Positions 1 through 5,878 of a stretch of DNA of 5,921 nt are shown here, piece by piece. The notes under the pieces were generated by a model that was not told the origin of the DNA, made no database searches, and was given only the letters and a program-made list of their open reading frames with translations. The DNA lies in the NCBI GenBank assembly GCA_002403295.1, contig DHHN01000225.1:4906-10826 (forward strand). Reading direction: 5' to 3'. Position numbers and translations under genes: made by a program. Position 1 is the stretch's first letter. Each line of letters starts with the position of its first letter. The DNA comes from a bacterium UBP1_UBA4771 (lineage in GTDB: Bacteria; Krumholzibacteriota; Krumholzibacteriia; Krumholzibacteriales; Krumholzibacteriaceae).

Positions 1-317
1 TCGCCGAGCATGATCGCCTGCGCCCCGAGAACGACCGCCTTGAGCCCGGAGCCGCAGACCTTGTTCACGGTGAGGGCACCCGCCGTCTCGGTGACGCCGC
101 CGTAGATCGCTGCCTGCCTCGCCGGGTTCTGGCCGAGCCCCGCCGAGATGACGTTCCCCATGATGACCTCGTCGACGCGGTCGGCCGGCACCCCCGAGCG
201 CCGGAGCGTCTCCTTCACCACCATGGCGCCGAGTTGTGTCGCGCCGAAGGGCGTGAGCCCTCCGAGAAACTTCCCGAGGGGCGTTCTCACCACGCCCGCA
301 ATGACCACTTCCTTCAT
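1..317 (-). CDS. Thiolase (acetyl-CoA C-acyltransferase family), N-terminal part, cut by window edge
   Basis: This gene encodes a thiolase, which cleaves 3-ketoacyl-CoA with CoA or, in reverse, condenses two acyl-CoAs. Only the first 105 codons are in the window; the family is usually about 390 residues, so the remaining three quarters lie beyond the left edge. The start MKEVVIAGVVRTPLGKF is the classic thiolase N-terminus. The stretch GNVISAGLGQNPARQAA (residues 54-70) and NKVCGSGLKAV (residues 85-95) follow, with Cys88 as the acyl-accepting nucleophile. The ATG at 317 is preceded by AAGGAGG (329-323) with a 5-nt spacer. It begins 21 bp after the mutase small subunit stops, so it is probably the next gene of the operon. 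By context it may split acetoacetyl-CoA formed from butyryl-CoA. The visible part cannot separate a degradative thiolase from a biosynthetic acetoacetyl-CoA thiolase. Confidence 0.93.
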   Translation of the reverse strand, partial: MKEVVIAGVVRTPLGKFLGGLTPFGATQLGAMVVKETLRRSGVPADRVDEVIMGNVISAGLGQNPARQAAIYGGVTETAGALTVNKVCGSGLKAVVLGAQAIMLG

Positions 318-338
318 GAGCTCCTCCTTCCGATCATT

Positions 339-740
339 TCATGCGCACTGCCCGAAGTTCTTTTGGATGAAAGCGACGATATCCCGCGTATCGGTGCCCG
401 GGCCGAAGAGTCTCGCGACGCCCGCCGATTCGAGCCGCTCCGCGTCCTCCGCGGGAATGATCCCCCCGCCGAAGACCTGGATATGGCCGGCACCCTTCTC
501 CTTCAGGAGCTCCAGGATGCGCGGGAACATCGTCATGTGGGCGCCCGAGAGGATACTGAGCCCCACGACGTCAACGTCCTCCTGGACCGCCGCATCCGCG
601 ATCATCTCGGGGGTCTGGTGGAGCCCCGTGTAGATCACCTCCATGCCGGCGTCCCGCAGGGCGTTCGCGACGACCTTCGCCCCGCGGTCGTGGCCGTCGA
701 GGCCCGGCTTGGCGATGAGCACCCTGATCGTTTTCCCCAT
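339..740 (-). CDS. icmB: Cobalamin-binding small subunit of acyl-CoA mutase (isobutyryl-CoA mutase IcmB-like)
   Basis: This is the B12-binding subunit of an adenosylcobalamin-dependent carbon-skeleton mutase. It is a stand-alone Rossmann-like domain of 133 residues, close to the known size of IcmB (about 136). Visible motifs are DGHDRG (residues 15-20), whose His17 is the expected lower axial ligand to cobalt, the SIL element (62-64) and the GGG loop (91-93). The pattern is DxHxxG...SxL...GG, typical of base-off/His-on B12 proteins. The ATG at 740 is chosen over the in-frame GTG at 746 because GGAGG (752-748) leaves 7 nt before the ATG but only 1 nt before the GTG. The gene starts 30 bp after the large subunit ends. 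The same fold serves methylmalonyl-CoA, isobutyryl-CoA and hydroxyisobutyryl-CoA mutases, so this subunit alone does not set the substrate; the icm name rests on its partner. Confidence 0.95.
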   Translation of the reverse strand: MGKTIRVLIAKPGLDGHDRGAKVVANALRDAGMEVIYTGLHQTPEMIADAAVQEDVDVVGLSILSGAHMTMFPRILELLKEKGAGHIQVFGGGIIPAEDAERLESAGVARLFGPGTDTRDIVAFIQKNFGQCA

Positions 741-747
741 GGACACA

Positions 748-752
748 CCTCC
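748..752 (-). promoter_or_regulatory. Shine-Dalgarno site that decides the small-subunit start
   Basis: On the minus strand this reads GGAGG. It lies 7 nt before the ATG at 740, an ideal spacing, and only 1 nt before the in-frame GTG at 746. It therefore supports the shorter reading frame that begins MGKTIRVLIAKPG. Confidence 0.8.
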
Positions 753-770
753 GACGAATGCGTGCGTAAT

Positions 771-2435
771 CTAGAACACGGGCGGCTCGATGTACTCGCC
801 GAACACTCCCTTGAGGGTGGCGATGATCTCGCCCTCGGTGCAATACGATCGCGCGCAATCGAGGATGACCGGCATGAGATTATCGGTCCCCTCGGCCGCG
901 GCCTTGAGCCGGACGAGCTCGCGCGCGGCCTTGTCGTTGTCGCGCCCGGCACGGACCTCGCGAACGGCGCTTCGCTGGTCGAGCTCGACCTGATGATCGA
1001 TTCTGAGAATGGGAATCTCGATCGTTTCGTCCTCGAGCTGGAAGCGGTTCACGCCGACCACGATCTTGCGCTGTCGCTCGACCGCTTTTTGATATTCGTA
1101 CGCGGCCCGGCCGATCTCGCGCTGGAAGAATCCCGCCTCGATCGCCTGCACCACGCCCCCGAGCTCCTCGACTCTTCGAAAGTACTCCTCGGCGGCCTCC
1201 TCCATCTCGCGCGTCTTCGCCTCGACGAACCAGGAACCGCCGAGCGGATCGATCGTGTTCACGACCCCCGTCTCGTGCGCGATGAGCTGCTGCGTGCGCA
1301 GCGCGATGCGGACGGCCTTCTCCGAGGGGAGGGCGAGGGTCTCGTCCATCGAATTCGTGTGAAGCGACTGCGTTCCGCCGAGAACCGCCGAAAGCGCCTG
1401 ATACGCGGTGCGGACGATGTTGTTCTCCGGCTGCTGCGCGGTGAGCGAGCATCCCGCGGTCTGCGTGTGGAAACGAAGGAGCCACGATCGCGGATCCTTC
1501 GCGCCGTATTTCTCCTTCATCCGCTTCGCCCAGATGCGCCTCGCCGCGCGATACTTCGCGATCTCCTCGAAGAAATCGAGGTGCGCGTTGAAGAAGAACG
1601 AGAGCCGCGGCGCGAACTCGTCCACGTCGAGCCCTGCCGCGATCCCCGCCTCGACGTAGGCGAAGCCGTCGGCGAGCGTGAAGGCGAGCTCCTGCACCGC
1701 CGTCGATCCGGCCTCCCGTATGTGGTAGCCGCTGATGCTGATCGTGTTCCAGCGCGGCACGTGGTCCGCGCAGAAGGCCATGATGTCGGTGATGATCCGC
1801 ATCGACGGCTCGGGCGCGAAGATCCACGATTTCTGGGCGATGTACTCCTTGAGGATATCGTTCTGGATCGTCCCCCCCATCTCGTCGAATCGCGCGCCCT
1901 TCTTCTCTCCGGCGCAGAGATAGAAGGCGAGCAGTATCGAGGCCGGCGCGTTGATCGTCATCGATGTGGTGATCTTCGCCATGTCGATCCCGTCGAAGAG
2001 GATCTCCATGTCGCGGAGCGAATCGATCGCGACGCCGCAGCGGCCGACCTCTCCCTCGGCGCGCGGATGGTCCGAGTCGTAGCCCATGATCGTGGGCATG
2101 TCGAAGGCGACGGAGAGCCCCGTCTGCCCGTGATCGAGGAGGTAGTGATAGCGCCCGTTCGTGTCGCGCGGCGTCCCGAAACCCGAGAACTGGCGCATCG
2201 TCCAGAACCGCCCCCGGTACATCGTCGGGTACACCCCGCGCGTGAACGGGTACTCGCCCGGGAGGCCGAGATCGCGCAGGTAGTCGAGACCCGCCGCGTC
2301 CTCCGGACCGTAGAGCGGTTCCACGGGCGCGCCCGAGACCGTCGTGAAATCGGCGTCCTGAACGCCCCATTCGTCGAAGGCGCTCTTCCAGCGTTTCTTC
2401 GCCTCCGCGCGATCGTTTCCGTTGTCCGTTGCCAT
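771..2435 (-). CDS. icmA: Acyl-CoA mutase large subunit with isobutyryl-CoA mutase (IcmA-like) active-site residues
   Basis: This is the catalytic (TIM-barrel) subunit of an adenosylcobalamin-dependent acyl-CoA mutase. It has 554 residues and lacks the C-terminal B12 domain, which is encoded by the next gene. This matches split mutases such as IcmA (about 566 residues). Family signatures are YPFTRGVYPTMYRGRFWTMR (62-81), GTIQNDILKEY (188-198), SISISGYHIREAG (232-244), FAPRLSFFFNAH (274-285) and SLHTNSMDETLALP (357-370). Aligned by eye to Propionibacterium methylmalonyl-CoA mutase with a constant offset of 6, catalytic His244 is kept as His238. Tyr89 is replaced by Phe83 (in RQFSGFG) and the carboxylate-binding Arg207 by Gln201 (in KEYIAQKSW). 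Phe and Gln are the known isobutyryl-CoA mutase residues (Phe80 and Gln198 in Streptomyces). Isobutyryl-CoA to n-butyryl-CoA is thus the likelier reaction. An automatic label would be methylmalonyl-CoA mutase. The ATG at 2435 has a GGAG 7 nt upstream. I am sure of the family and fairly sure of the subtype. Confidence 0.93.
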   Translation of the reverse strand: MATDNGNDRAEAKKRWKSAFDEWGVQDADFTTVSGAPVEPLYGPEDAAGLDYLRDLGLPGEYPFTRGVYPTMYRGRFWTMRQFSGFGTPRDTNGRYHYLLDHGQTGLSVAFDMPTIMGYDSDHPRAEGEVGRCGVAIDSLRDMEILFDGIDMAKITTSMTINAPASILLAFYLCAGEKKGARFDEMGGTIQNDILKEYIAQKSWIFAPEPSMRIITDIMAFCADHVPRWNTISISGYHIREAGSTAVQELAFTLADGFAYVEAGIAAGLDVDEFAPRLSFFFNAHLDFFEEIAKYRAARRIWAKRMKEKYGAKDPRSWLLRFHTQTAGCSLTAQQPENNIVRTAYQALSAVLGGTQSLHTNSMDETLALPSEKAVRIALRTQQLIAHETGVVNTIDPLGGSWFVEAKTREMEEAAEEYFRRVEELGGVVQAIEAGFFQREIGRAAYEYQKAVERQRKIVVGVNRFQLEDETIEIPILRIDHQVELDQRSAVREVRAGRDNDKAARELVRLKAAAEGTDNLMPVILDCARSYCTEGEIIATLKGVFGEYIEPPVF

Positions 2436-2474
2436 GGTCCGTCTCCGTTCGGTTCGGCGCGAGCGCGCCGTCGG

Positions 2475-3449
2475 TCACATCTTCAGGCCGCCGACGACGA
2501 GCCGCTCGAGCTCGCGCACGAGCCGGTACGGCGAAAGCCGCCCGCCGTAGACGTCCTCCATCCCCCGCTCGATGGCCGATCGCACGCTCGCGTGATCCCA
2601 GACCCGCCGCTCCATGCGATCCATGAACGCCCCGCGGACGCGGGAAAAGAGCACGCGGCGCCGCTTCTCGGCGAGCAGGCCCCGCTCCTCGAGATGGCGG
2701 CGATGTTCCCCGATGCGGGAGCGCACCTCGTCGATGCCCGTCTCCCGCGTCGCCGAGGCGAGCACGACGGGCGGCCGCCAGCCCCCTTCGGGCACGTCCT
2801 TGATCCGAAGCGTCTCCTCGAGCTCGCGGGCCGCGCCGATGGCTTCGCGATGATCCGCCTTGTTCATGACGAATATGTCCCCGATCTCCATGAGCCCCGC
2901 CTTCATCGCCTGCACGCCGTCGCCCGATTCCGGGACGAGGATCACGACGACGGTGTGCGCTTTCTCCGCTATTTCGAGCTCCGACTGGCCGACCCCGACC
3001 GTCTCGATGAGGACGAGATCCTTGCCGAACGCGTCGAGGAGGTCCGCCGCTTCGTCCGTGCAGCTCGATATGCCGCCGAGGCTGCCGCGGCTCGCGAGGC
3101 TTCGGACGAAGACGTCGGGATCGTCCGAGAGGCTCTGCATTCGGATCCGGTCCCCGAGGAGCGCGCCCCCGCTGAACGGGCTCGTGGGATCGACGGCGAT
3201 GATGCCGAGCCGCTTCCCCTCGCCGCGCAGGATCCGCGACATCCGGCACACGAGCGTGCTCTTCCCCGCCCCCGGAGGACCCGTGAATCCGATCCGGTAC
3301 GCGCCCCGCGTCATCGGGAATACGGCGTCCATGACCGCCTCCGCGCGATCGCCGCCGTTCTCGATGATCGTGATGAGGCGGGCCGCCGCCGCGACGCGGC
3401 CGCCCGCGAGACCCTCGAGGAGCCGTGCGATATCCGGATCTCTCTTCAT
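2475..3449 (-). CDS. meaB: MeaB-type G-protein chaperone of B12-dependent acyl-CoA mutase
   Basis: MeaB is a cytosolic GTPase of the SIMIBI class (ArgK/MeaB family, human MMAA). It uses GTP hydrolysis to gate delivery of adenosylcobalamin to the mutase and protects the mutase from inactivation. The 324-residue length is normal. Visible motifs are the P-loop GPPGAGKS (57-64), the switch I/metal region DPTSPFSGGALLGDR (87-101), the switch II region ETVGVGQSE (149-157), the guanine-specificity motif NKAD (196-199) and ASAT (231-234) as G5. The C-terminal helical arm (about 245-324) is the family's dimerisation region. The ATG at 3449 is the only usual start codon before an in-frame stop at 3470-3468. 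No clear Shine-Dalgarno is present, and the start lies 10 nt after the cobO stop, so translation is probably coupled. It is a separate protein here, unlike IcmF, where the G domain is fused between the mutase domains. Confidence 0.95.
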   Translation of the reverse strand: MKRDPDIARLLEGLAGGRVAAAARLITIIENGGDRAEAVMDAVFPMTRGAYRIGFTGPPGAGKSTLVCRMSRILRGEGKRLGIIAVDPTSPFSGGALLGDRIRMQSLSDDPDVFVRSLASRGSLGGISSCTDEAADLLDAFGKDLVLIETVGVGQSELEIAEKAHTVVVILVPESGDGVQAMKAGLMEIGDIFVMNKADHREAIGAARELEETLRIKDVPEGGWRPPVVLASATRETGIDEVRSRIGEHRRHLEERGLLAEKRRRVLFSRVRGAFMDRMERRVWDHASVRSAIERGMEDVYGGRLSPYRLVRELERLVVGGLKM

Positions 3450-3459
3450 CGTGTCGGCG

Positions 3460-3987
3460 TCAGTACTCTATGCCCTTTCGCGCCTGCACACCGGACCCGT
3501 AATGGTGCTTGATTTCGCGCATCTCCGTCACCGTATCGGCGAGCTCGATCATCTCCTTCGGGGCGTACCGGCCGGTGAGAATGAGCTCGAGGCCCGGGGG
3601 CTTGCGCCGCATGAGGGCGATCACCCGGGCGGGATCGACGAGCCCGAATGCGACCGCGACGTTGATCTCGTCGAGGACGAGGAGATCGATCGACGCGTCC
3701 CCGAGGATCTCCTCGGCGCGCATCCATCCCTTTTCCGCGAGCTCGCGATCGACGGGGTCCGGCCGCTTCGGATCGACGAATTCGTCCCGGCCGTACTGCT
3801 CGATCGTGAGCCCGGGCAGATGCGCGGCGGCGGCAAGCTCGCCGTAGAGCCGTCCCTTCATGAACTGCACGACCGCCACGCGTTTCCCGTGGCCGAGCGC
3901 CCGCAGCGCCGCTCCGAGCGCGGCCGTGGTCTTTCCCTTGCCGTCGCCCGTATAGAGCTGAATCGTTCCCTTCTCGAATCCGGCCAT
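3460..3987 (-). CDS. cobO: Corrinoid (cob(I)yrinic acid a,c-diamide / cob(I)alamin) adenosyltransferase, CobO/BtuR/CobA type
   Basis: This enzyme transfers the 5'-deoxyadenosyl group of ATP to cob(I)alamin or a corrinoid precursor, giving the coenzyme that the downstream mutase needs. The 175-residue protein has the family's unusual P-loop, GDGKGKTT (residues 14-21). It also has VVQFMKG (39-45), a Walker-B-like LLVLDEIN (102-109), LILTGRYAP (135-143) and the typical ending ADTVTEMREIKHHY...GVQARKGIEY (150-175). No signal peptide or membrane segment is present, so it is cytosolic. The ATG at 3987 is preceded by GGAGAGG (4000-3994) with a 6-nt spacer. It is the first gene after the promoter at 4087-4059 and leads the mutase cassette. 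The name cobO reflects the family; cobA or btuR would be equally valid. Whether it acts in de novo synthesis or in salvage cannot be told from sequence, but its place next to meaB and the mutase favours direct cofactor supply. Confidence 0.95.
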   Translation of the reverse strand: MAGFEKGTIQLYTGDGKGKTTAALGAALRALGHGKRVAVVQFMKGRLYGELAAAAHLPGLTIEQYGRDEFVDPKRPDPVDRELAEKGWMRAEEILGDASIDLLVLDEINVAVAFGLVDPARVIALMRRKPPGLELILTGRYAPKEMIELADTVTEMREIKHHYGSGVQARKGIEY

Positions 3988-4013
3988 ACCGAACCTCTCC
4001 CCTTCGATGCGGA

Positions 4014-4037
4014 GGCGGGAAACCGCCGGTCACCGCC
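4014..4037 (-). repeat. Tandem 10-bp imperfect repeat and small hairpin in the cobO leader
   Basis: On the minus strand, GGCGGTGACC (4037-4028) is followed directly by GGCGGTTTCC (4027-4018), identical at 8 of 10 positions. The second copy also forms a short hairpin, GGCGG-TTTC-CCGCC (4027-4014). Both lie between the predicted promoter and the cobO ribosome-binding site, where a regulator or RNA fold could act. The elements are short and GC-rich, so chance is a real alternative. Confidence 0.35.
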
Positions 4038-4058
4038 GAATCCTTCGTAAGACGTTGG

Positions 4059-4087
4059 AGCGTATATTAATCGCGAGGATTTGTCAA
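4059..4087 (-). promoter_or_regulatory. Sigma-70-like promoter driving the cobO-meaB-mutase-thiolase operon
   Basis: On the minus strand a perfect -35 box, TTGACA, lies at 4087-4082. Two -10 options overlap in an AT-rich patch that stands out from the GC-rich surroundings: TACGCT (4064-4059) at a 17-nt spacing, and TATACG (4066-4061), a better match but at a 15-nt spacing. Transcription would begin near 4052, leaving a leader of about 65 nt before the cobO ATG. The box sits 29 bp downstream of the kinase stop codon, so the cassette can be transcribed independently of the kinase. I see no convincing terminator between the kinase stop and this promoter, so read-through from the kinase is also possible. 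Confidence 0.6.
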
Positions 4088-4116
4088 CGGCGGATGCGGC
4101 CGCGAGAGCGAGGAGC

Positions 4117-5832
4117 TCAGCCGGCGGTCTGCTCCTCGACCGGCGCCATGCTCTGCTCCCGCACGAGCGGAAGCGTGACGAGAAACGTGGCGCCCGTCCC
4201 GTCGACGCTCGTCACCGAGATCGCGCCGCCGTGGTCCTTCACGATGCGCTGGGCGAACGCGAGCCCGAGCCCGGAGCCCTTTTCCTTCGTCGTGAAGAAG
4301 GGGGTGAATACCTTGTTGATCTGGTCGTTCGGAATTCCCTTGCCGTTGTCGGCGATCTGGACGCATACGGTTTCCGAGTCCCGCCACGTGCTGACCCGGA
4401 TGACGCCGTTCGAATGAACGGCCTCGACGGCGTTCTGGAGGATGTTGAGAAACACCTCGTGAATCTTGACGACGTCGAACTGGCAGTGCGGGAGGTCGGG
4501 GGCGAGACTCACGAGAAGCGTGATCCCTCGATCCTCGAAATCCCTTTTCAGGAGCTGGCAGTTGTCCTCGAGCACCTGGTTGAGGTCGCCCTCCTCGAGC
4601 CGCAGCTCGCTCACCTTCGACTGGAGTCCCTCGAGATATCGCTCGAGGCGAAGCGCCTCGTTCATGATGATTTCGAGCTTCTCGCGGTCGTCGCCGGTGA
4701 TATCCTTGGACTGGTAGAGGTTCCGCGCGAACCCGCCGATCGCGACCAGCGGGTTCTTGATCTCGTGGATGACCGAGGAGGTGAGCTCGCCGGAGATCGC
4801 GAGGCGCTCCGCCTTCATGATCCGCTCCTCGTACGCCTTGAGCTTGCGATAGGTCGCCTTGAGGCTCTCGACGTTCTTCTTGAGGGATTCCTTGAGTTGC
4901 GCCGCCCGGAGCGATGTCGTCGCGTGGCTCACGATCATCTCGAGAAGATGAGCGTCCTCGGCCGTTATCGCCTTGCCGGTGAAAATATTGTCGACGAGGA
5001 GCAGCCCGAGGCTGTCCTCGGCTGTCGCGACCGGGCAGATGCAGAAATCCTCGAGACCGAGAGCGGCGGCGACGCACCGGTCCGCCTCGGATGCGAGATC
5101 GTCCTTCTTCACGAAACGCACCTCGTGCATCCCCCGGATGATGACGCCGTCGAGATCGTTGATGGGAATCGCGAGCTCGCCCGTCGTCTTCGTGAGGGGG
5201 CTGTTGCGGAGGGTATGGAGCTTCTGCCCCTTGTTCACGAGCTTGTCGAGCGACAGGTTCTCGTCCTTCTCGAGGATGCGCCAGATGCTGTCGGCCTCCT
5301 CGGCCGAGGAGGGCCCGAGCGCGTACTTGCCGCGCAGCAGGTCGAACTCCTGACCGCGCAGGAACACGAAGGCGCGGTTGAAGCCGAGCCCCTGCTTCGC
5401 CGTGATGACGGTGAGGATGGCGAGCAGGATATCCTCTTCCTTGTCGAGATGGGCGATGATCTTGCTCACCTCGCCGAGGAGATTCATGAGCTTGCTCCGC
5501 CGGATCACCTCCATGTAGAGATCCTCGACCTTCTTCGAGTACATCGAGGAGCGCACGAGGGCGTCCTCGAGCGTCTCGAGAAGCGTGATGTCGACCCAGC
5601 GCCTGCCCTTCACCCGCTCCTTGAGCTGTTTGAAGAACGGACATTTGAAGCAGCACTGGATGAGCTTTTCCTCGAGGCGCGGAAAGACCCTGTCCCCGCA
5701 CCGATGTCCCGTGATCTCCCAGCACGCCGCGCTCTCCTGTCCGAAGGCGGGGCAATCGTTCTTGTCGCAGGAAAGAAATTCCCAGCAGTTATTGATCTTG
5801 TTGCAGTACTTGCTTTCCGTCATGGCCGACAT
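4117..5832 (-). CDS. Soluble sensor histidine kinase with N-terminal cysteine-rich (two-CW-like) domain and GAF-like domain
   Basis: This is a cytosolic two-component histidine kinase of 571 residues with no membrane segment. Residues 10-64 hold nine cysteines (10, 16, 22, 27, 37, 45, 60, 61, 64) in a CWEFLSC...CPAF...CWE...CG...CC..C pattern, resembling two-CW-type domains thought to bind metal or sense redox state. A GAF-like domain spans about 115-312, followed by a coiled coil (about 313-345). The HisKA H-box SSVIHEIKNPL puts the phosphorylated histidine at His356. The ATPase domain is complete: N-box FLNILQNAVEA (461-471), G1 DNGKGI (495-500), F-box FTPFFTTK (509-516), G2 GSGLGLA (519-525) and GTGATFLVTLP (545-555). 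The ATG at 5832 is the first usual start after an in-frame stop (5916-5914); ATG 5823 is an alternative, and neither has a clear Shine-Dalgarno. No response regulator is in view. The ligand is unknown, and a link to the downstream B12 cassette is only positional. Confidence 0.94.
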   Translation of the reverse strand: MSAMTESKYCNKINNCWEFLSCDKNDCPAFGQESAACWEITGHRCGDRVFPRLEEKLIQCCFKCPFFKQLKERVKGRRWVDITLLETLEDALVRSSMYSKKVEDLYMEVIRRSKLMNLLGEVSKIIAHLDKEEDILLAILTVITAKQGLGFNRAFVFLRGQEFDLLRGKYALGPSSAEEADSIWRILEKDENLSLDKLVNKGQKLHTLRNSPLTKTTGELAIPINDLDGVIIRGMHEVRFVKKDDLASEADRCVAAALGLEDFCICPVATAEDSLGLLLVDNIFTGKAITAEDAHLLEMIVSHATTSLRAAQLKESLKKNVESLKATYRKLKAYEERIMKAERLAISGELTSSVIHEIKNPLVAIGGFARNLYQSKDITGDDREKLEIIMNEALRLERYLEGLQSKVSELRLEEGDLNQVLEDNCQLLKRDFEDRGITLLVSLAPDLPHCQFDVVKIHEVFLNILQNAVEAVHSNGVIRVSTWRDSETVCVQIADNGKGIPNDQINKVFTPFFTTKEKGSGLGLAFAQRIVKDHGGAISVTSVDGTGATFLVTLPLVREQSMAPVEEQTAG

Positions 5833-5842
5833 CCCGCGAAAA

Positions 5843-5878
5843 CGGTAACACAGGGGCGCGGCGCCCGTAAAGCGGTAA
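5843..5878 (-). promoter_or_regulatory. Possible control region upstream of the kinase: inverted repeat flanked by CGGTAA direct repeats
   Basis: The 89 bp before the kinase start hold a 13-bp perfect inverted repeat on the plus strand, GGGCGC-G-GCGCCC (5854-5866). It is flanked by two CGGTAA copies (5843-5848 and 5873-5878) exactly 30 bp apart, about three helical turns. On the minus strand TTTACG and TTACCG lie 17 nt apart and could serve as a poor -35/-10 pair with the inverted repeat between them. This arrangement would suit an operator, but each element is weak and no regulator is identified. Confidence 0.3.

Noticed and set aside
771..2435. 2-hydroxyisobutyryl-CoA mutase or ethylmalonyl-CoA mutase as the activity
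   Set aside because: The hydroxyisobutyryl enzyme has Ile and Asp where this one has Phe83 and Ala110. Ethylmalonyl-CoA mutase acts on a carboxylated substrate, and the carboxylate-binding Arg is missing here. Neither is fully excluded without an assay.
880..3249. A 789-codon open frame on the minus strand overlapping meaB and the mutase large subunit
   Set aside because: It is a shifted frame of the two real genes. The translation is Arg/Gly/Ala-rich low-complexity sequence, without family motifs, and it crosses the meaB-mutase junction.
234..3512. A 1092-codon open frame on the plus strand, antisense to four genes of the cassette
   Set aside because: It is the mirror of GC-rich codon use on the minus strand. 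Its translation is rich in Arg, Asp, Glu and His with no recognisable domain, and it runs across gene boundaries, while each minus-strand frame beneath it encodes a clear, motif-complete protein.
2860..4050. A 396-codon plus-strand open frame opposite meaB and cobO
   Set aside because: Its product has no recognisable motif and no ribosome-binding site was apparent. It is fully antisense to two well-supported genes.
3988..4058. Cobalamin riboswitch upstream of cobO
   Set aside because: The leader is only about 65 nt and I see no B12-box-like conserved core. Known cobalamin riboswitches are much longer, around 200 nt.
4088..4116. Rho-independent terminator after the kinase
   Set aside because: Only a weak GCGG...CCGC pairing around a NotI-like GCGGCCGC palindrome is present, with no T run after it on the minus strand.
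4400..5600. Many repeats of CTCGAG, CTCCTCGAG and similar words across the kinase and other genes
   Set aside because: These read as Leu-Glu and Leu-Glu-Glu codons on the minus strand (CTC GAG GAG) and reflect codon bias and amino-acid content, not a repeat family.
4067..5755. A 562-codon minus-strand frame overlapping the histidine kinase
   Set aside because: It is an Arg-rich shifted frame. The overlapping frame contains all kinase boxes in order, so this one is a shadow; it also runs into the cassette promoter.
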